Source: Acetobacter cerevisiae
GTDB lineage: Bacteria; Pseudomonadota; Alphaproteobacteria; Acetobacterales; Acetobacteraceae
NCBI RefSeq assembly: GCF_001580535.1
Contig: NZ_LHZA01000147.1
Coordinates: 1-62,009, forward strand
DNA: 62,009 nt
Direction: 5' to 3'
Part shown: piece by piece, positions 52,227 to 61,105 of the stretch
Layout: each line of letters begins with the position of its first letter
Numbering within the stretch: the stretch's first letter is position 1
Made by a program: the position numbers and the translations under genes
The notes under the pieces: model-generated
Databases searched by the model: none
What the model saw: the letters and a program-made list of their open reading frames with translations, nothing else
Told to the model about the DNA's origin: nothing

Positions 52227-55200
52227 ATGAATGAGATTGTCGTAACGGCGCTTAAAAAGCCGTATACCTTTGTGGTACTCTCCATTCTTATTCTGGTGTT
52301 TGGTATCAGAGGTGTCTTCACGACACCGACTGACGTCTTCCCCAGTATCAAGATCCCGGTAGTGGCCGTGGTCTGGACCTATACCGGCCTGATGCCGGAG
52401 GATATGTCCGGCCGTGTGGTTTACTACTACGAGCGCGCGCTGACCGCGACGGTGAACAATATCGAGCATATTGAAAGCCAGTCCTATTACGGCCGCGGGA
52501 TTGTCAAAATCTTCTTCCAGCCCGGCACGGATACCGCCGTGGCGCAGACGCAGATCACCTCGGTCTCCCAGACCGTGATCAAGCAGATGCCCACCGGCTC
52601 CACGCCACCGCTGGTGCTGGCCTATAATGCCTCCTCTGTGCCGGTCATCACGTTGCAGGTCTCCTCGACCTCCATGACGGCCTCACAGATCTACGATATG
52701 TCGTCCAACCTCATTCGACCGGCGCTGGTGTCTGTTGCGGGGGCGGCCATCCCGAACCCGTATGGCGGCCAGCCCGGTAACGTGATGGTCGATCTGGATC
52801 CCGTCAAACTGCTGGCCCACCGGCTCTCGCCCATCGATGTGTCCAAAGCCCTTAACAGTCAGAACATTGTGCTGCCCGCGGGTGACCAGCGGATTGGCGC
52901 GTTTGACTGGATGGTGCAGACCAACGCCTCGCCGCGGGATATGGATGACCTCAACATGCTGCCCATCAAGCAGGTGGGGAATGCTGTGGTCCGCCTGCAG
53001 GACGTGGCGTGGGTGCATCAGGGCGGACCGCCGCAGACCAACCTCGTGCTGGTTAAAGGCCAGCAGGGCGTTCTGATTGTGGTCATGAAGAGTGGTGACG
53101 CCTCGACACTTGAAGTTGTGGCGGGCGTGAAAAAGCTGCTTCCCGGGATCGTCAAAACCCTGCCCGAAGGCGTCAACATCAAGGTGTTGAATGACGCGTC
53201 CACTTTCGTGAAGGAATCCGTGCAGGACGTGCTGCGGGAAATGCTGACCGCTGCCTGTCTGACCGGGCTTGTGGTGCTGCTGTTCCTCGGTTCCTGGCGC
53301 TCGACTGTCATTATCGCCACCTCCATTCCGCTGGCCATGCTGTGCTCCATTATCGGGCTGGGCTGGGCCGGGCAGACCATTAACGTCATGACCCTCGGCG
53401 GGCTGGCGCTGGCCGTGGGTATTCTGGTGGATGATGCCACCGTGATGATTGAAAACATCGATGCGCATCTCGAGATGGACAAGGATCTCGAGACCGCGAT
53501 TATCGATGCCGCCAATCAGATCGTAATCCCGACCTTCGTCTCCACGCTGTGTATCTGTATCGTCTGGATGCCGCTGTTCCAGTTGACCGGCGTTGCGGGC
53601 TGGCTGTTCATGCCGATGGCTGAAGCCATCATCTTCGCGATGATCGCCTCTTTCATTCTCTCCCGGACCCTCGTGCCGACCATGGCGAAATACATGCTGG
53701 CCGCTCAGGTGGCTGCGCATGCCCATGGCCCGGTCGCGCCAAAAACCATTTTCGGCCGGTTCCAGAGGGGGTTTGAGCACAAGTTCGAGCAGTTCCGGCA
53801 TAGATACCAGAACCTGCTGACCCATCTGGTCGCGACGCGCGGCACCTTCATCCCGGTGTTTGTGGTGTGTTCGCTTGGGTCTCTGGGGCTGCTGTTCTTT
53901 GTGGGGCAGGACTTCTTCCCGGAAATCAATTCCGACACCATGGCCATTCACATGCGCGCGCCGCTGGGCACCAAGCTCTCGGAAGCCGGCAAAATTTCCC
54001 AGCTGGTGAATGACGAAATTGAACGCACGCTGCCGGGGCAGGTGGAAAGTATTGTCGATAACTGCGGTCTGCCGTTCAGCCCGCTGAATCAGGCCTATAT
54101 TCCCACCCCCACGGTCGGCACGCAGGATTGTGACCTCACGGTCTCGCTGAAAGACCCGGACTCCCCGGTGGCAGAGTATCGCCGGATGATCCGCCATAAT
54201 CTGGGTGAGAAATTCCCCGGTACGCAGATTTCCTTCCTGCCGGGCGATCTGACTGCCAAGATCCTGAACTTTGGTCTGCCGTCGCCGATTGATGTGCAGA
54301 TTACGGGCCGCAACCTTGCGGAGAATTTCCGCTTTGCTAACCGTCTGGCCGACCGCCTGCGGCACGTCACGGGGCTGACAGATGTATCTGTCCAGCAGCC
54401 GATGACAACGCCCACCCTGCGGGTCAACACGCGGCGAACCTACGCGCTGGGCACCGGCATTACGGAATCCGACGTGGCGAACAACGCGCTGGTTTCGCTC
54501 TCCGGTAGCTCTCAGGTGGGGCAGGTCTACTGGCTGGATACCAAGACGGGTGTTTCGCATCTGATTGATATCCAGACGCCAGCGACCTTCCTGCAGACCA
54601 TGAATGATCTGGAAATCACGCCCATTGATAAGGGTGACGGCAACCCGACCGGCCAGACGCCTCAGATTCTGGGTGGTCTGAGCCAGATCGTCCAGACCGG
54701 CACGCCGGGTGAAGTCTCGCACTATAACATTCTGCCGGTGTTCGACATTTACGCCTCCAACGAGGGCATTGACCTCGGCACGGTCTCCCGTGAGGTGGAG
54801 CGTATTGTGGATGAGGTCCGCCCGGACCTGCCGCATGGCTCCGCACTGGAAGTGCGCGGGCAGGCGGTCACCATGAACAGCGCCTATGCACAGCTGCTCG
54901 GTGGCCTCGCCATGTCCGTGCTGCTGGTCTACCTGCTGATTGTGGTCAACTTTCAGTCCTGGCTGGACCCGTTCATCATCATCACAGCCCTTCCGGGCGC
55001 ACTGGCCGGGATTTCCTGGAGCCTGTTCCTGACGCACACCACACTTTCGGTGCCTGCGCTGACAGGGGCCATCATGTGCATGGGCACGGCAACCGCCAAC
55101 GCCATTCTGGTGGTGTCCTTTGCGCGGGAGCGGCTGGAAGAGCATGGCGACGCCATTAAGGCCGCCATTGAATCCGGGTTTGAGCGTATTCGCCCCGTGC

Positions 55201-55400
55201 TGATGACGGCCTCCGCCATGATTATCGGGATGTTGCCAATGTCCCTCAGTAATTCTCAGAACGCGCCACTGGGCAAAGCCGTCATGGGCGGCCTGCTGGT
55301 GGCAACAGTTGCAACCTTGCTATTTGTGCCATGTGTTTTCGCCATGCTGCATAATCGAAAAAAGCCGACCACGACGACGGAACAGGGAGAAGGCGCATGA
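52227..55400 (+). CDS. RND efflux transporter permease
   Basis: Inner-membrane proton antiporter of the HAE1/MexB-type family, 1057 residues. Proton-relay acidic pair Asp402-Asp403 in VGILVDDATVMIEN, TM4 pattern GGLALAVGILVDD, and the large periplasmic porter loops (residues about 35-335 and 560-880). The motif GSWRSTVIIATSIPLAML (TM2-3 region) and a C-terminal AFVLFVP-like end are standard. It is first in the operon, before adaptor and outer membrane partner, the reverse of the common adaptor-first order. ATG with AGGGG 10 bases upstream. Confidence 0.95.
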   Translation: MNEIVVTALKKPYTFVVLSILILVFGIRGVFTTPTDVFPSIKIPVVAVVWTYTGLMPEDMSGRVVYYYERALTATVNNIEHIESQSYYGRGIVKIFFQPGTDTAVAQTQITSVSQTVIKQMPTGSTPPLVLAYNASSVPVITLQVSSTSMTASQIYDMSSNLIRPALVSVAGAAIPNPYGGQPGNVMVDLDPVKLLAHRLSPIDVSKALNSQNIVLPAGDQRIGAFDWMVQTNASPRDMDDLNMLPIKQVGNAVVRLQDVAWVHQGGPPQTNLVLVKGQQGVLIVVMKSGDASTLEVVAGVKKLLPGIVKTLPEGVNIKVLNDASTFVKESVQDVLREMLTAACLTGLVVLLFLGSWRSTVIIATSIPLAMLCSIIGLGWAGQTINVMTLGGLALAVGILVDDATVMIENIDAHLEMDKDLETAIIDAANQIVIPTFVSTLCICIVWMPLFQLTGVAGWLFMPMAEAIIFAMIASFILSRTLVPTMAKYMLAAQVAAHAHGPVAPKTIFGRFQRGFEHKFEQFRHRYQNLLTHLVATRGTFIPVFVVCSLGSLGLLFFVGQDFFPEINSDTMAIHMRAPLGTKLSEAGKISQLVNDEIERTLPGQVESIVDNCGLPFSPLNQAYIPTPTVGTQDCDLTVSLKDPDSPVAEYRRMIRHNLGEKFPGTQISFLPGDLTAKILNFGLPSPIDVQITGRNLAENFRFANRLADRLRHVTGLTDVSVQQPMTTPTLRVNTRRTYALGTGITESDVANNALVSLSGSSQVGQVYWLDTKTGVSHLIDIQTPATFLQTMNDLEITPIDKGDGNPTGQTPQILGGLSQIVQTGTPGEVSHYNILPVFDIYASNEGIDLGTVSREVERIVDEVRPDLPHGSALEVRGQAVTMNSAYAQLLGGLAMSVLLVYLLIVVNFQSWLDPFIIITALPGALAGISWSLFLTHTTLSVPALTGAIMCMGTATANAILVVSFARERLEEHGDAIKAAIESGFERIRPVLMTASAMIIGMLPMSLSNSQNAPLGKAVMGGLLVATVATLLFVPCVFAMLHNRKKPTTTTEQGEGA

Positions 55401-56743
55401 GCGGGTATCATGAAGACGGTGGCCAGCCGGAGCAGACCACACAGCATGATGCGGCGTCTTCCCGCAAAAGGACGATCGGGATCATCATTGTCGCGATAGT
55501 CGCCATTATTCTGGCGGTCGTCGGCATTGTGCAGCGGCAGGCGCATTACATGCATCTGGCCAGGGAAACGCAGGAAAACGCGATACCCGCCGTGCAGGTC
55601 ATCTACCCGCAGCCGGGGCCGTCTGTCCGCACGCTCTCGCTGCCAGCCAATATCGCCGCATGGTATCAGGCTCCCATTTACGCGCAGGTCTCTGGCTACG
55701 TGAAAATGTGGTACAAGGACTTTGGTGCCGTGGTGAAAACCGGCGACGTTCTGGCGGAAATCGACACGCCGGGACTGGATGCCCAGTATGCCGCCGCCAA
55801 GGCCAATCTGGATGTGGCTCAGGCCCGCTACAAGCTGGCGCAGATTACGGCGCGGCGCTGGAAGGCATTGCAGGGCACGCAGGCTGTCTCTCAGCAGGAA
55901 GTGGACGTGCAGGCAGCCAACGCCGAGGCCCAGCAGGCACAGGTGGAAGCCGCACGTCATGACGTGGAACGGTTTGCCGCACTTGAAGGCTTCAAGAAAA
56001 TCGTCGCACCGTTTGATGGCATCGTGACGTCGCGTTTTGCGGACGTGGGCGATTACGTCAACGCCGGGCGCGGGGATGTGGACTCTCACGGGAATGCCAC
56101 GGAACTGTTCAGCGTGGCGGATGTCCATGCCATGCGCGTGTTCGTCGCTGTGCCGCAGGACTATGCGGACATTATCTCCCCGCGTCTGGAAGCCGATCTG
56201 AGCATCCCGCAATATCCGGACCGCACCTTCAAGGCGAAATTCCTGGCGACCGCGACCGCCTTCAATGCGTCGACCCGTACGGTGACGACGGAACTCACGC
56301 TGGACAACAAATCTGGCGAACTCTGGCCGAACTCCTACGCTACCGCCAACTTCAAGGCACCGGGTGACCCCGATATGCTGATCCTGCCGGAAGGTGCGAT
56401 TATTTTCCGCGCAGAAGGCACACAGGTCGCGCTGGTGGATGATTCCAACCATGTGCATCTGGTGGGTGTAACGGTCGGGACCAATCTGGGCACGACGGTG
56501 CAGATCCTGCGCGGTGTGAAGAAAACGGACCGCGTGGTGAACAGCCCCTCTGCCGGCTTGCTGGATGGCCAGAGCGTAAGGATTGTCAAAGGCACGCCGG
56601 GCTACAACGTCGCCCCCAAAAAGCCGACCCCACCTAAGGCAGAGCAGAAGGCTCCGGCTGAAAAAGCCGAGCAGGGCAACGATGATATCCGTGCCATGCC
56701 GGAAGATAATCAGCCAGCGGCAGAAGAAGGAGGCCGCCCATGA
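55397..56743 (+). CDS. RND periplasmic adaptor (HlyD/MFP family)
   Basis: 448 residues. Cytoplasmic N-terminus and TM at about 25-47 (IIVAIVAIILAVVGIV), lipoyl/barrel-sandwich halves (SGYVKMWYKDFGAVVKTGDVLAEID at about 97-121 and IVAPFDGIVTSRFADVGDYVNAG at about 200-222), alpha-hairpin between, and beta-barrel domain. The C-terminus carries a Lys/Pro/Glu-rich tail (PTPPKAEQKAPAEKAEQ). ATGA overlaps with both neighbours, so the three pump genes are one translational unit. Confidence 0.95.
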   Translation: MSGYHEDGGQPEQTTQHDAASSRKRTIGIIIVAIVAIILAVVGIVQRQAHYMHLARETQENAIPAVQVIYPQPGPSVRTLSLPANIAAWYQAPIYAQVSGYVKMWYKDFGAVVKTGDVLAEIDTPGLDAQYAAAKANLDVAQARYKLAQITARRWKALQGTQAVSQQEVDVQAANAEAQQAQVEAARHDVERFAALEGFKKIVAPFDGIVTSRFADVGDYVNAGRGDVDSHGNATELFSVADVHAMRVFVAVPQDYADIISPRLEADLSIPQYPDRTFKAKFLATATAFNASTRTVTTELTLDNKSGELWPNSYATANFKAPGDPDMLILPEGAIIFRAEGTQVALVDDSNHVHLVGVTVGTNLGTTVQILRGVKKTDRVVNSPSAGLLDGQSVRIVKGTPGYNVAPKKPTPPKAEQKAPAEKAEQGNDDIRAMPEDNQPAAEEGGRP

Positions 56744-58356
56744 CAGGGCGCGCCGTGACGCTGCGACTGAAGCGGAGTTTTCTGGTTGGTCTTTCGCTGG
56801 CCACCATCCTCTCGGGGTGTGACATGGCCCCGCGCTACAACCCGACAAAACTGAAGCTGCCTGCCCAGTGGGAAGGGCAGAATCACGGGGTTCTTCAGCC
56901 CGGTCAGCCGGCGGATGATGCGATCCGCCCGGACTGGTGGACCATGCTGGGAGACCCGCAACTCAACCAGCTGGAAGAGCAGGCCATGCGCCTGAACCCG
57001 AGCCTTCAGGCGCAGGCGGAAGCCTTCATGCAGGCGCGTGATGTGGCGATGGAAGCGAAGTCCCACCTGTATCCGCAGGTCAATGGTGCTGCGAGCGGTG
57101 AGAAATATAAGGGCTCGCGCCACAGGCTGTGGCGCGGGGCAGGGTCCGCTGGGCCGGTCTATATGTCGTCCGAGCAATATTCAGGCACAGCAACATGGGA
57201 GCCGGATTTCTGGTCGGCCATCCGCAACAAGGTGCGCATGGCCAAGCAGGGCACGCAGGCTGAGGCCGCAGCCTATGCGCTGGCACGCCTGAGCCTGCAG
57301 GCCGAACTGGCGAGTGATTATGTGACGCTGCGTGGTCTGGATGCGCAGGATGCAGTGTATCGGGATTCCATCCGCTACTATCAGACTGCGGTGCAGGTCA
57401 CCAAAATGCGTCTGGCGGGGGCAATTGCGCCGGGGATGGACGTCTCACGTGCAGAAACCCAGCTCTACACCACGCAGGCGCAGGAAACCGAAGTGCGCTC
57501 CCAGCGGGATGTGATGGAGCATGCCATTGCGGTACTGGTGAATCAGGCTCCGGCCTCGTTCCATATCGCGCCGGTCACGCGTCTGGGGTTTGCTGAAGCA
57601 CAACCGCCGGTTGCTCTGCCATCCACGTTGCTGGAACGGCGACCGGATATTGCGGAGGCCGAGCGGCGTATGGCGCAGGCCAACCGGGCGATTGGTGTTT
57701 CACGCGCGGCGTTCTATCCGCATATTACCTTCAACGCCATGACGGGCTTCATGGATAACGGGTTTGACCTCGCGTCTCTTTCCAACTCCATGTACCAGTT
57801 TGGCGTGCAGGCGCTGCTGCCGTTGTTCCAGGGCGGCCTGCGGCGTGCCGAGCTGCAACGCAACTGGTCGCAATACCGGGAGCAGGAAGACCTGTATCGC
57901 AGCACAGTGCTGGATGCGTTTCAGGAGGTGGAAGATAACCTGACGCGCACCAGCCGCCTGAAGACGGAAGCGCAGCAGCAGAGCAGCGCAGTGGATGCCG
58001 CCCTGCATACCCAGACTATGACCATGGCGCTCTATACCGGCGGCCTGACCAACTACCTTGATGTGGTGGTGGCACAGGTGGCGGCGCTGAACGCGCGTAT
58101 TGCTCTTGTGCAGGTGCAGACGCGTGCTGTTGATGCGCGTGTGGAGCTGATTCGCGCGCTGGGTGGTGGCTGGTCTCGGGCAGAGCTGCCGCAGTCTGAT
58201 AAAATCATGCCGTTCCACCCGCTGCAGTATGGTAATCTGCGCCATGCAGCCCCACTTGGTGGCATCAGCACACAGACTGATCCGGCTGCTTCTGACCTGA
58301 CATCGGGTAGTGCAAATATGCGTCAGCCTCTTGACACAAGCGGCGCGCACCGGTAA
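56740..58356 (+). CDS. RND outer membrane factor (NodT-type lipoprotein)
   Basis: 538 residues. Lipoprotein signal ending in SLATILSGC (Cys about 27), then the OEP domain: two tandem alpha-helical/barrel repeats (LNPSLQAQAEAFMQARDVA..., and IGVSRAAFYPHITFNAMTGFMDNGF). The motif ERRPDIAEAERRMAQANRAIG (about 295-315) is the diagnostic OMF hinge. A Thr/Ser-rich C-terminal 40 residues follow the second barrel half. The stop is inside the loop of a terminator hairpin. Confidence 0.95.
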   Translation: MTGRAVTLRLKRSFLVGLSLATILSGCDMAPRYNPTKLKLPAQWEGQNHGVLQPGQPADDAIRPDWWTMLGDPQLNQLEEQAMRLNPSLQAQAEAFMQARDVAMEAKSHLYPQVNGAASGEKYKGSRHRLWRGAGSAGPVYMSSEQYSGTATWEPDFWSAIRNKVRMAKQGTQAEAAAYALARLSLQAELASDYVTLRGLDAQDAVYRDSIRYYQTAVQVTKMRLAGAIAPGMDVSRAETQLYTTQAQETEVRSQRDVMEHAIAVLVNQAPASFHIAPVTRLGFAEAQPPVALPSTLLERRPDIAEAERRMAQANRAIGVSRAAFYPHITFNAMTGFMDNGFDLASLSNSMYQFGVQALLPLFQGGLRRAELQRNWSQYREQEDLYRSTVLDAFQEVEDNLTRTSRLKTEAQQQSSAVDAALHTQTMTMALYTGGLTNYLDVVVAQVAALNARIALVQVQTRAVDARVELIRALGGGWSRAELPQSDKIMPFHPLQYGNLRHAAPLGGISTQTDPAASDLTSGSANMRQPLDTSGAHR

Positions 58357-58462
58357 GCGCGCCTTTCCTATCGGAACGCGGGAGGCTCGTCCTGTGCCAT
58401 AACCATGGCTCAGAGGAGTCGTGAGAACCGCGGTCCGGGTTCAATAATGAGGAGTCCCGGAT
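58330..58462 (+). promoter_or_regulatory. rplK leader: SD within a hairpin, possible L1 control site
   Basis: TCCGGG (58434-58439) pairs with CCCGGA (58456-58461); the Shine-Dalgarno GAGGAG (58449-58454) lies in the loop and the ATG starts 2 bases later. In E. coli, L1 represses the L11-L1 message at this place, so a similar switch is plausible. A TTGACA at 58331-58336 with TAAGCG 17 bases on is a weak promoter candidate. Confidence 0.45.
58342..58368 (+). terminator. Terminator overlapping the efflux operon stop
   Basis: GGCGCGC (58342-58348) and GCGCGCC (58357-58363), loop 8 nt that contains the outer-membrane factor stop, then TTTCCT. It suggests the ribosomal operon that follows has its own promoter. 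Confidence 0.65.
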
Positions 58463-58894
58463 ATGGCCAAAAAAGTTGTTGGCTACATCAAGCTTCAGAT
58501 TCCTGCTGGCAAAGCGAATCCTTCGCCGCCGGTTGGTCCCGCGCTCGGTCAGCGTGGTCTGAACATCATGCAGTTCTGTAAAGAGTTCAACGCCAAGACC
58601 CAGGGTCTTGAGCCAGGTATGCCGATCCCGGTCGTCATCACCGCTTATGCAGACCGCACGTTCAGCTTCATCACCAAGACGCCGCCGAACACCTACTTCC
58701 TGCTGAAAGCTGCCAAAATTTCCAAAGGCAGCCAGACGGTTGGTAAGTCTGCTGCTGTTGGCAAGGTGACCATGGGTCAGTTGCAGGAAATCGCAGAGCA
58801 GAAGTTCAAAGACATGAACGCTAACGATATCGATGGCGCTGTGCGGATGCTGGCAGGTTCTGCCCGCTCCATGGGTCTGACGGTGGAGGGCTGA
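58463..58894 (+). CDS. rplK: 50S ribosomal protein L11
   Basis: 143 residues, standard L11: [30 protein letters not shown] at the N-terminus and the C-terminal rRNA-binding segment GTAKSMG equivalent ([13 protein letters not shown]). It forms the GTPase-associated centre. Normally nusG sits just upstream; here it is the RND efflux operon. 4 bases before rplA. Confidence 0.98.
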   Translation: MAKKVVGYIKLQIPAGKANPSPPVGPALGQRGLNIMQFCKEFNAKTQGLEPGMPIPVVITAYADRTFSFITKTPPNTYFLLKAAKISKGSQTVGKSAAVGKVTMGQLQEIAEQKFKDMNANDIDGAVRMLAGSARSMGLTVEG

Positions 58895-58898
58895 GAGC

Positions 58899-59591
58899 AT
58901 GGCTAAGAACAAGCGTATTGCCGCTGCACGCAGCAAAGTCACTCACGGTCAGTCTTACGGTCTGGACGAAGCTATTTCCCTGGTAAAGGGCAATGCAACG
59001 GCCAAGCTTGACGAAACGGTTGAAATCTCCCTCAACCTGGGCATCGACCCGCGTCATGCTGACCAGATGGTCCGCGGTTTCGTTTCCCTGCCGAACGGCA
59101 CGGGTAAGACGCTGCGCGTTGGCGTGTTTGCTCGTGGCGCGAAAGCTGAAGAAGCAACCGCTGCCGGTGCCGATGTTGTTGGCGCTGAAGACCTGATGGA
59201 AAAAGTGCAGGCTGGCGAAATCGAATTCGATCGCTGCATTGCAACTCCGGACATGATGGCTCTCGTCGGTCGTCTCGGTAAGATCCTCGGTCCGCGTGGT
59301 CTGATGCCGAACCCGAAGCTGGGCACCGTGACCATGGACGTTAAGGGTGCTATCACGGCAGCCAAGTCCGGTCAGGTCGAATACCGCGCTGAAAAAGCCG
59401 GTATCGTGCATGCTGGCATCGGCAAGGCTTCTTTCGATGAAGCGAAGCTGATTGAAAATGCTCGCGCATTCATTGATGCCGTGCAGAAAGCTCGCCCGAC
59501 GGGTGCAAAGGGCACGTATCTGAAAAAGATCGCTCTTGCATCCACCATGGGCCCGGGCGTTCAGGTCGATATCTCAGCTTTCGCAGGCTGA
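58899..59591 (+). CDS. rplA: 50S ribosomal protein L1
   Basis: 230 residues, L1 stalk protein. Typical [22 protein letters not shown] block (about 125-146) and [20 protein letters not shown]. It also represses its own operon in many bacteria. Follows rplK by 4 bases; a 286-base structured leader separates it from rplJ. Confidence 0.98.
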   Translation: MAKNKRIAAARSKVTHGQSYGLDEAISLVKGNATAKLDETVEISLNLGIDPRHADQMVRGFVSLPNGTGKTLRVGVFARGAKAEEATAAGADVVGAEDLMEKVQAGEIEFDRCIATPDMMALVGRLGKILGPRGLMPNPKLGTVTMDVKGAITAAKSGQVEYRAEKAGIVHAGIGKASFDEAKLIENARAFIDAVQKARPTGAKGTYLKKIALASTMGPGVQVDISAFAG

Positions 59592-59877
59592 GTTTGAGAT
59601 GCTGCTGTGCCGGGCTTCGGTCTGGTGCGGCACATTAAGGGAAGTGCCTTCGGGTTGCTTCCCGATCCTGTCCGAGATCACACGTGGCCTTGTGCCGTAA
59701 AAAACCTTACAGGTTTGCGCGTGTAAGACGGGGATGCTGGTTGCAGGCTGTTTTTCGGCAGGCTCCGGGTATTCCGTTTGAAGGACAGGCGAGCGGATTT
59801 CACACTGTTTTTGTGAAATCCTGAGGGCAACCCGCTTTATTCGGCCAAGGCTGGATGAAGCAAGACGGAGACGGGAT
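59592..59877 (+). promoter_or_regulatory. rplJ leader with two perfect hairpins (L10 leader candidate)
   Basis: No gene here. Arms TGTGCCG (59606-59612)/CGGCACA (59628-59634) and GGATTTCAC (59795-59803)/GTGAAATCC (59813-59821) fold perfectly, the second with a U-rich loop. Such leaders bind L10-L7/L12 to control rplJ/rplL in bacteria; the location and length match. The rpl promoter may also lie here. Compare to the L10 leader family to decide. Confidence 0.6.
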
Positions 59878-60402
59878 TTGAACCGTACGGAAAAGCAGGC
59901 CGCTGTTGCCGCCCTTGCCGCCGTGTTCGCCGAAACGTCCATGGTTGTGGTGACCCAGAATGCTGGGTTGACCGTAGCTGATGTGACGGATCTGCGACGC
60001 AAAGTGCGTGCAGCGGGTGCAACTTACAAGGTCGCAAAAAACCGGCTGGCAACTCTCGCCCTGGATGGGACCCAGTTCGACGGCATTAAGCCGATGCTTA
60101 AAGGACCGACTGCTCTTGCATGGGCAGCTGATCCGGTAGCAGTGGCAAAGGTGATCGTCGAGTTCGCCAAAACCAATGACAAGCTTGTGCTGGTCGGGGG
60201 TTCTCTTGGTTCGCAGGTGCTTGACGCCAACGGACTGAAGGCTCTGGCCGAACTGCCGTCTCTGGATGCACTGCGCGCGCAGCTCGTGGGTCTTATCTCC
60301 ACGCCCGCTACGCGTATCGCAGGTGTTGTTCAGGCACCGGCAGGGCAGCTTGCCCGGGTTTTTGGGGCCTATGCCAAAACGGGTGAGGCGGAAGCCGCCT
60401 AA
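59878..60402 (+). CDS. rplJ: 50S ribosomal protein L10
   Basis: 174 residues: NRTEKQAAVAALAAVFAETSMVVV at the N-terminus and YKVAKNRLATLAL (about 45-57) are typical L10. The C-terminal helix that binds L7/L12 dimers is intact (GVVQAPAGQLARVFGAYAK). Start is a TTG at 59878 with GGAG 7 bases upstream; no ATG or GTG fits the conserved start. Confidence 0.97.
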   Translation: MNRTEKQAAVAALAAVFAETSMVVVTQNAGLTVADVTDLRRKVRAAGATYKVAKNRLATLALDGTQFDGIKPMLKGPTALAWAADPVAVAKVIVEFAKTNDKLVLVGGSLGSQVLDANGLKALAELPSLDALRAQLVGLISTPATRIAGVVQAPAGQLARVFGAYAKTGEAEAA

Positions 60403-60500
60403 AGCACGCCTTCATCTGAAGACGTGTTCAAGAAATCGCATGGCCTTCCACCGGGGAGGTTGTGCTTTGCAAACCAGTGTTTATATTAGGAAGTCTAATC

Positions 60501-60875
60501 ATGGCTGATCTGAACAAGCTCGTTGACGAACTGTCTGCTCTGACCGTTCTCGAAGCTGCTGAACTCTCCAAGCTGCTGGAAGAAAAGTGGGGCGTTTCCG
60601 CCGCTGCTCCGGTTGCTGTTGCTGCTGCTGGTCCGGCTGCTGCCGCTGCTCCGGCTGAAGAAAAGACCGAATTTGACGTCGTTCTGACCAAAGCTGGCGA
60701 CAAGAAAATCAACGTCATTAAGGAAATCCGTGGCATCACGGGTCTGGGCCTGAAAGAAGCCAAAGACCTGGTTGAAGGCGCACCGAAGACCGTTAAAGAA
60801 GGCGCTAGCAAAGACGAAGCCGAAAAAATCAAGAAAGCTCTTGAAGACAACGGCGCCAGCGTCGAAATTAAATAA
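60501..60875 (+). CDS. rplL: 50S ribosomal protein L7/L12
   Basis: 124 residues. N-terminal dimerisation domain ([22 protein letters not shown]), Ala/Pro-rich hinge (about 35-55), and the C-terminal factor-binding domain ([39 protein letters not shown]). AGGAAG precedes the ATG at 60501; the open frame upstream is not used. It binds L10 from the preceding gene. Confidence 0.98.
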   Translation: MADLNKLVDELSALTVLEAAELSKLLEEKWGVSAAAPVAVAAAGPAAAAAPAEEKTEFDVVLTKAGDKKINVIKEIRGITGLGLKEAKDLVEGAPKTVKEGASKDEAEKIKKALEDNGASVEIK

Positions 60876-61033
60876 GTTTGCCAAAGTCCCGCTGCCTCAG
60901 GGTGGCGGGGTAATGGAAAAGGTTTTCGGGTGGGGGTATGTTGCCTCTGCCCGTTTGCCTGTTTCGGATCCGGTTCGGAGCAGGTATAGAGGCCGGGGTC
61001 TTCCCGGTATCAGTGAAGGCCGGTTACTACAGA

Positions 61034-61080
61034 TCGGACCATCAGGCTCGCGGTAGAGCGCGGCGGGCCTGATGGTCCGA
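61034..61080 (+). promoter_or_regulatory. 14-bp perfect hairpin between rplL and rpoB
   Basis: TCGGACCATCAGGC (61034-61047) and GCCTGATGGTCCGA (61067-61080) are perfectly complementary, with a 19-nt loop containing its own CGCG/CGCG pairing. No T tract follows, so it is more like an RNase III processing or attenuation site than a terminator; E. coli has an RNase III site and attenuator at this same place. Confidence 0.65.
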
Positions 61081-61105
61081 GACAAAGGGCAGGGCAGGAG
61101 CGACG

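Noticed and set aside
52683..55145. 820-codon minus-strand frame opposite the RND permease
   Set aside because: Mirror frame of a real, motif-complete gene; the composition is not protein-like.
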